Origin: Algiphilus sp.
GTDB taxonomy: Bacteria > Pseudomonadota > Gammaproteobacteria > Nevskiales > Nevskiaceae
Direction of reading: 5' to 3'
DNA: 27,567 nt
Assembly (NCBI RefSeq): GCF_023145115.1
Contig: NZ_JAGLEJ010000004.1
Span: 1-27,567 of the forward strand
Shown: positions 23,443 to 27,567 of the stretch, piece by piece
Position numbering within the stretch: position 1 is the stretch's first letter
Layout of the letters: every line of letters begins with the position of its first letter
Program-made: the position numbers and the translations under genes
The notes under the pieces: generated by a model
The model's input: only the letters and a program-made list of their open reading frames with translations
The model's database searches: none
Told to the model about the DNA's origin: nothing

Positions 23443-25758
23443 ATGAGAGTGCAATACGCGAACAATGCCTTCGCTGCTTCGCAGCGTTGGGGAAGCTTCC
23501 GCCCGGTTTGTGCGGCTCTTGCGGCGCTGTTGCTGGTCGCCTGCGGTGGATCCGACCCGGTCGACGGGCCGACCGACCCGGGTCCTGGCGGGGGCGGCAA
23601 TGACCCTTCCGATCAGGTGCTCACCCGCTTCGACCTGTACAACCAGTGCTGGGTCATGAAGGCCGACGGCGCCTACGTGACGCGCGATGGTGACCGCTTC
23701 TTTGCGAGCGGCTCCGGCGTCGACGAAGCCGAGAAGTTCTACATGCGGGCCGCCAACCTGGGGCGCTATCTCTTCTACACGACGGACGAGCAGCTCATGA
23801 CTGCCCGGAACGCCCTGAACGAGACCCGCTCCATCGGCGCCGTCCCGCAATCGCGACCGACGGATGGTTCGGATTGGACCTTCGCGGAGACCGGCGAGGC
23901 GCTGAGCGCATCGACACTGAACGGGTCCCTGGCGGTCGGCGGTGACGGCCAGCTGGTGCTGGGTGACATGCCCGCAGCACTGACCTTCGAGCGGGCCCAG
24001 GGCTGTGCGGTCTATCCGGAAATGCCGCTCGGGGTGATCGGCACGACCTACACCGGCAATATCGACGAACCGGTCATCGGATTCGCGGATGTCCATACCC
24101 ACATGGCCATGGGCAGCGAGATGTCGGACGGCAGCAGGGATGTCGGCCCCTCGGCCGGTGGCGTCATGTACGGCCAGGCGGTCCACCGCTTCGGCGTGAC
24201 GCACGCGCTGGAGAATTGCCGGCGCCATCACGGGCCCAACGGGATTCTCGATCCGGAAGCCCTCATTCTCGATCTCACGCCGGGGGCCACGCACGACACG
24301 CAGGGCTGGCCCACGTTCGTGGACTGGCCATTCCACGATTCCCAGTTGCACCAGCAGATGTACTGGCGCTGGCTGGAACGCGCCTGGATGGCGGGACTGC
24401 GATTGATGACCATCCACGGCACCAACATCGAGGCGCTGTGCCAGGTTGCCCAGCTGGTGGGCGGCGACCGCGACCTGCAACTGGGCGACGCAACCTGTCG
24501 CGACATGGAGGTGGGCGTCCTCCAGGTCGAGTACCTGACCGACATTCAGGACTACATCGACGCCCAGTTCGGTGGTCCGGGCAAGGGCTTCTTCCGCATC
24601 GTGGGCAGCCCGGGCGAGGCGAGGCAGGTCATCGCGCAGGGCAAGCTGGCGGTCATTCCGGGCCTCGAGTTCTCCAACATCTTCGGCTGCAATGTCCGGT
24701 TCGGCCCGCTCGGCAACGAGATCAGCGGATGCACGCGCGAACAGATCGACGCCGAGATCGACCGCGCCTGGGACCTCGGCGTGCGGCAGGTGTTTCCCTA
24801 CCACGATGTCGACAGCGCGCTCGGTGGCGCCGGCCTGTTCCAGAACTTCCTCGAGATCATCAACTTCGTCGGCACCGGGCGGTTCTGGGAGACCTATCCC
24901 TGCGAGGATGGTGGCGAAGGCGACACCTACTTCTACAACGCCGGCATGACGGCCCTGACATCCCCGCTTCCCCTCGGCGGCGACCCGTTTACCGATGCCC
25001 TTCTGGAGCTCACGCAGGGACTTCTGCCGACCTTGAAGACCGGCCGCCGCTGTAACAAGCGCAACGTCACCGACCTCGGGATCTATGCCATCGACAAGAT
25101 GATGAAGAAGGGCTTCATCATCGACATCGACCACGCGGAAATTCGCAGCAAGCAGATCATGCTGGACTACACCGCGATCACGGCACCGGACTATCCGCTG
25201 GTTTCGGGCCACAGCGGCCAGGGCGGCCTGAGCAATGCCCAGGCGCAACAGCTTCTTGCCCAGGGCGGCGTGATCTATCCGATCAACCAGAACGGCGAGG
25301 GACACATCGCGTTCCTGGACAAGCTCCGGGAGCAGTGGGACCTGTCGGGAACGGACCGCGTCCTGTCCGCCGGCTACGGCGCCGACGCCAACGGCCTGCG
25401 CAACCTCCCCGGACCGCGCGGCATGGGGCGCATCACGGAAACCGGCCCGGTCGCGTACCCGTTCCAGATGTTCCAGGGGGAAGGCTGGGGACCCCAGTTC
25501 GACGCGATCGCCCCCATCACGGTCGAGATGCTGGCGGTGCCCGGTCCCGAGGGCAAGATGTGGGACGTGAACGAAGCGGGCATGTACCACTACGGCATGA
25601 TCACCGACATCGTGGAGGAGATCCGCCTCGAAGGGGGACAGACGGCGCTGGATGCCCTCTACAACTCGGCCGAGACCTATCTGCGCCTGTGGGAGCAGAC
25701 GCTGCAGGCCGCCGAGGACGCGCGGACCAGGCCGACGCCGGACGAAGTCCCCCGATAA
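23443..25758 (+). CDS. Large lipoprotein metallohydrolase of the amidohydrolase superfamily, dipeptidase (M19)-like
   Basis: 771 residues. A lipobox at Cys34 (LLLVAC) and a Gly/Pro/Asp-rich linker are followed by a family-unknown region, then a TIM-barrel hydrolase from about residue 210. Metal-ligand motifs appear in order: DVHTH (His218, His220); AVIPGLEFSN (Glu409) after GEARQVIAQGKL; WDLGVRQVFPYHD (His454); IIDIDHAEI (His564); PLVSGHSGQGG (His590); and SAGYGADANG (Asp648). This is the order of membrane dipeptidases (renal dipeptidase/M19), including the E, H, H and D ligands, but with HxH as in general amidohydrolases instead of HxD, and with large inserts. It should be exposed on a membrane surface in the envelope. 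The start has an AGAGAGG site. The substrate is unknown. Confidence 0.78.
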   Translation: MRVQYANNAFAASQRWGSFRPVCAALAALLLVACGGSDPVDGPTDPGPGGGGNDPSDQVLTRFDLYNQCWVMKADGAYVTRDGDRFFASGSGVDEAEKFYMRAANLGRYLFYTTDEQLMTARNALNETRSIGAVPQSRPTDGSDWTFAETGEALSASTLNGSLAVGGDGQLVLGDMPAALTFERAQGCAVYPEMPLGVIGTTYTGNIDEPVIGFADVHTHMAMGSEMSDGSRDVGPSAGGVMYGQAVHRFGVTHALENCRRHHGPNGILDPEALILDLTPGATHDTQGWPTFVDWPFHDSQLHQQMYWRWLERAWMAGLRLMTIHGTNIEALCQVAQLVGGDRDLQLGDATCRDMEVGVLQVEYLTDIQDYIDAQFGGPGKGFFRIVGSPGEARQVIAQGKLAVIPGLEFSNIFGCNVRFGPLGNEISGCTREQIDAEIDRAWDLGVRQVFPYHDVDSALGGAGLFQNFLEIINFVGTGRFWETYPCEDGGEGDTYFYNAGMTALTSPLPLGGDPFTDALLELTQGLLPTLKTGRRCNKRNVTDLGIYAIDKMMKKGFIIDIDHAEIRSKQIMLDYTAITAPDYPLVSGHSGQGGLSNAQAQQLLAQGGVIYPINQNGEGHIAFLDKLREQWDLSGTDRVLSAGYGADANGLRNLPGPRGMGRITETGPVAYPFQMFQGEGWGPQFDAIAPITVEMLAVPGPEGKMWDVNEAGMYHYGMITDIVEEIRLEGGQTALDALYNSAETYLRLWEQTLQAAEDARTRPTPDEVPR

Positions 25759-25764
25759 CCTCCC

Positions 25765-25813
25765 GGGCACCGGCCGGCATCATCACCGCATCGGCCGGTG
25801 CCCCCCCCCCCCC
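25765..25813 (+). promoter_or_regulatory. 12-bp hairpin running into a C13 tract
   Basis: GGGCACCGGCCG (25765-25776) pairs perfectly with CGGCCGGTGCCC (25792-25803) around 15 bases. The right arm is the start of a run of 13 C's (25801-25813). It lies between the metallohydrolase stop and the membrane-protein start at 25830. It could end, pause or protect a transcript, and the C-run is prone to slippage. The exact tract length may also be a sequencing artefact. Confidence 0.7.
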
Positions 25814-25829
25814 GAACAGCTGCTCCTTC

Positions 25830-27302
25830 ATGAATCGGATCCACGGCGCGTGCCTCGCATCGGTATCGCTCCTGGCGTGGCCGGGTGTCGCCTGCGCGCA
25901 CGGCTTCGGCGCGCTGTACAACCTCCCGGTGCCCTTCTGGCTGTACGGCTGGAGCGCTTCGGCGACGCTGATCGTTTCCTTCCTGATTGCGGGCATGCTG
26001 CTGTCCCGACCGGGACCATCCGGCAACCCGACCACGCGTGACATCGGTGACGCTCTCTGGCTACGGGCGCTCGGGCGGCTCGTGCCGGCGCTGCGGCTGT
26101 TCGCGGTATTCCTGCTGCTGCTCTGCATCGTCACGGGCTACTTCGGCAACCGGGATCCGGTCCGCAACTTCAGCCTGACCTTCTTCTGGATCATCTTCCT
26201 GCTGCTGCTCACGTATCTGACGGCGCTGATCGGGAACGTCTACGCCGCCCTCAACCCGTGGCGGACGATCACCGACGGAATCGCGCGCGCACGGCGCGGA
26301 TACGGGGAAGGCCGCTTCCGCTACCCGAAGTGGCTCGGCGACTGGCCCGCCCTGGTTCTCTACATGGGCTTCATCTGGTTCGAGCTCTTCGGAACCGGCC
26401 GGCCGCAACCGCTGGCGATATTCCTGACCGGCTACACCCTGCTGAACGTGTTCGGCGTGTGGCTGGTGGGCACGCACGCCTGGTTCCGCCACTGCGAGTT
26501 CTTCTCGGTATTCCTGCGCCTCGTCGCCCTGCTGGCGCCTCTGGACTACCGACGCGATGCATCCGACCGCGGAAGCCGTGTTCGCCTGCGCTGGCCTTTC
26601 GCAGGGCTGTTGTCCGAGCGCCCCGAACACCTCAGCACCGTCGCCTTCGTGCTGGCAATGCTCGCGACCACGGCGTTCGACGGCCTCAAGGCAACGCAAT
26701 GGTGGGTCAGTCTGTTCTGGGGGGATCCGACCGGCATGCTGACCGAGTGGGTCGGCGTGCGGCCGATGAACGCGATCGGCGTACTCAGGCCGTGGTTCAT
26801 CGCCTGGGAATCGTTCTGGCTGTTCGCGGCCCCCTTTCTCTATCTGGGCGCGTACCTCAGTGCGGTCTGGCTGGCCAGGTGGGTCACGCGCTGCGCGCGC
26901 CCGACGCGCGAACTCGCCCTCGATTTCGCCTTTGCCCTGCTGCCGATCGCCGTCGTGTACAACGTCACGCACTACGCCACGCTGATCCTCACCCACGGCC
27001 TCAAGATCATCAGCCTGGCGTCCGATCCGTTCGGGTGGAAATGGGACCTGTTCGGCACCGCGCTGAAGTTCCGGGCCCCCATCCTCCCGGACATGGGCGT
27101 GGTATGGCATTCGCAAGTGGGGCTGATCCTGTTCGGGCACATCGTCAGCGTCTGGATCGCGCACCTGGTGGCACTGCGCATCCTCCCGTCGCGCGGCTCC
27201 GCAACGGCGAGCCAGTTGCCGATGCTGATCCTGATGATCGGCTTCACCGTCGCCGGCCTCTGGATTCTGGCTCAGCCCCTGACGGTCATGTTGATGCGCT
27301 AG
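25830..27302 (+). CDS. Polytopic membrane protein, fenitrothion hydrolase (Fed)-like
   Basis: 490 residues with a cleavable signal peptide (cut after ACA at about residue 23, giving HGFGALYNLPVPFWLY) and roughly ten to twelve hydrophobic segments, for example SASATLIVSFLIAGMLL, LRLFAVFLLLLCIVTGYF, FFWIIFLLLLTYLTALIGN and LILMIGFTVAGLWILA. From memory, the mature start 'AHGFG..Y.LPVP.WLY' is that of a protein group annotated as fenitrothion hydrolase subunits, named from a membrane-bound organophosphate-degrading enzyme of Burkholderia. Most members have unknown roles, so no such activity should be assumed. Conserved-looking charged and His residues (HAWFRHCEFF, NVTHYATLILTHGLK, WHSQVG) lie in or next to membrane helices. 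There is no good ribosome site before the ATG; the C-tract is just upstream. Confidence 0.72.
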   Translation: MNRIHGACLASVSLLAWPGVACAHGFGALYNLPVPFWLYGWSASATLIVSFLIAGMLLSRPGPSGNPTTRDIGDALWLRALGRLVPALRLFAVFLLLLCIVTGYFGNRDPVRNFSLTFFWIIFLLLLTYLTALIGNVYAALNPWRTITDGIARARRGYGEGRFRYPKWLGDWPALVLYMGFIWFELFGTGRPQPLAIFLTGYTLLNVFGVWLVGTHAWFRHCEFFSVFLRLVALLAPLDYRRDASDRGSRVRLRWPFAGLLSERPEHLSTVAFVLAMLATTAFDGLKATQWWVSLFWGDPTGMLTEWVGVRPMNAIGVLRPWFIAWESFWLFAAPFLYLGAYLSAVWLARWVTRCARPTRELALDFAFALLPIAVVYNVTHYATLILTHGLKIISLASDPFGWKWDLFGTALKFRAPILPDMGVVWHSQVGLILFGHIVSVWIAHLVALRILPSRGSATASQLPMLILMIGFTVAGLWILAQPLTVMLMR

Positions 27303-27485
27303 CGACGACCACACCGTGCCCGACCACCGCCCCTTCCACTGTCGTGGTCGAGCGCCAGCCGGCGGAGATTGGCGCGGCGCCGGGCTGGCCGACCGATTGT
27401 CTGGAATCGATATTGCGGTCATCCCCCGGACACGGGACGGATCGATGCGCTGCAAATGGAATGCGCGCGCCCGGTCATCGAACGA

Positions 27486-27520
27486 GAAAGCCCCCGGCGC
27501 CTCGGGCGCCGGGGGCTTTC
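27486..27520 (-). terminator. Strong intrinsic terminator, possibly bidirectional
   Basis: Perfect 16-bp arms (27486-27501 and 27505-27520) enclose TCG. On the minus strand the stem is followed by TTTCTCGTT, so it ends the tRNA transcript. It may also stop the plus-strand envelope cluster. The 183 bases between the membrane protein and this hairpin hold no gene I can see. Confidence 0.85.
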
Positions 27521-27532
27521 CGACCATCGATA

Positions 27533-27567
27533 TGGTGGGCGGTACTAGGATCGAACTAGTGACCCCT
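27533..27567 (-). tRNA. tRNA 3' end (partial, identity unknown)
   Basis: On the minus strand the sequence reads AGGGGTC, then the T arm ACTAG-TTCGATC-CTAGT, the acceptor 3' strand ACCGCCC and an encoded ACCA. The 5' half and anticodon lie beyond the window, so the amino acid cannot be read. Confidence 0.88.

Noticed and set aside
23281..25770. 829-codon minus-strand frame opposite the metallohydrolase
   Set aside because: It mirrors the codon pattern of the sense gene, has no motif, and its PYPYP-like stretch is simply the GGGATA repeat read backward.
26061..27527. 488-codon minus-strand frame opposite the membrane protein
   Set aside because: The plus-strand frame has a signal peptide and regular hydrophobic helices; the opposite frame is charged, Gln/Arg-rich shadow sequence.

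Overview
The window is about 27.6 kb of very GC-rich bacterial chromosome from a high-GC member of the Gammaproteobacteria. The evidence is rplM-rpsI, rdgC (a beta/gammaproteobacterial gene), rlmJ, and third codon positions that are almost always G or C. I cannot name the genus. There is no prophage, CRISPR array or integron. The only transposon is one decayed IS481-type insertion. Many antisense reading frames stay open for hundreds of codons because of base composition, and I treat these as shadows.

Layout. Positions 1-2800: the 3' part of an acetolactate-synthase-type thiamine diphosphate enzyme, followed by an aldehyde dehydrogenase, probably one operon. 2827-3476 (-): a 3D-domain lipoprotein and a two-helix membrane peptide. 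3697-4488 (+): a PhzF-family protein. 4492-5251 (-): a HIT protein and a DUF2845-like secreted protein. 5326-5511 (+): a small DUF4169-like protein. 5508-9522 (-): an alkylsulfatase-type metallo-beta-lactamase and an ABC1/UbiB-like kinase, now separated by the dead IS481-like element at 7299-8247. 9875-10453 (+): a lipoprotein with a nuclease (SNase) fold but no visible catalytic arginines. 10676-12624 (-): rdgC, tRNA-Gln(CUG) and rplM-rpsI. 12802-13383 (+): a glycine-zipper lipoprotein. 13603-14966 (-): a Nudix hydrolase and rlmJ. 15024-21091 (+): an AddB-like and AddA-like pair with overlapping start and stop. 21101-21925 (-): an aldo/keto reductase. 22070-22444 (+): a small secreted protein. 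22853-27302 (+): a three-gene envelope cluster made of an anchored cupredoxin-like protein, a lipoprotein metallohydrolase and a polytopic membrane protein. The window ends in the 3' end of a tRNA on the minus strand with a strong terminator.

How the genes relate. Most are housekeeping or stand-alone enzymes: translation (rplM, rpsI, tRNA-Gln, rlmJ), recombination (rdgC and the AddAB-like pair) and redox chemistry (aldehyde dehydrogenase, aldo/keto reductase). The least ordinary parts are the following. (1) The envelope cluster at 22.8-27.3 kb, whose two larger genes carry unusual leaders: GGGATA repeats before one, and a 12-bp hairpin running into a C13 tract before the other. (2) The IS481 relic, inserted in a CTAG that also held the kinase stop codon, apparently splitting a kinase-sulfatase operon. 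(3) Two diverged inverted-repeat elements carrying the GGGGACAGTATAC signature, one of them a perfect palindrome with 22-bp arms. (4) Leader hairpins before rplM and before the kinase gene. (5) Convergent gene pairs whose stop codons sit in shared palindromes.
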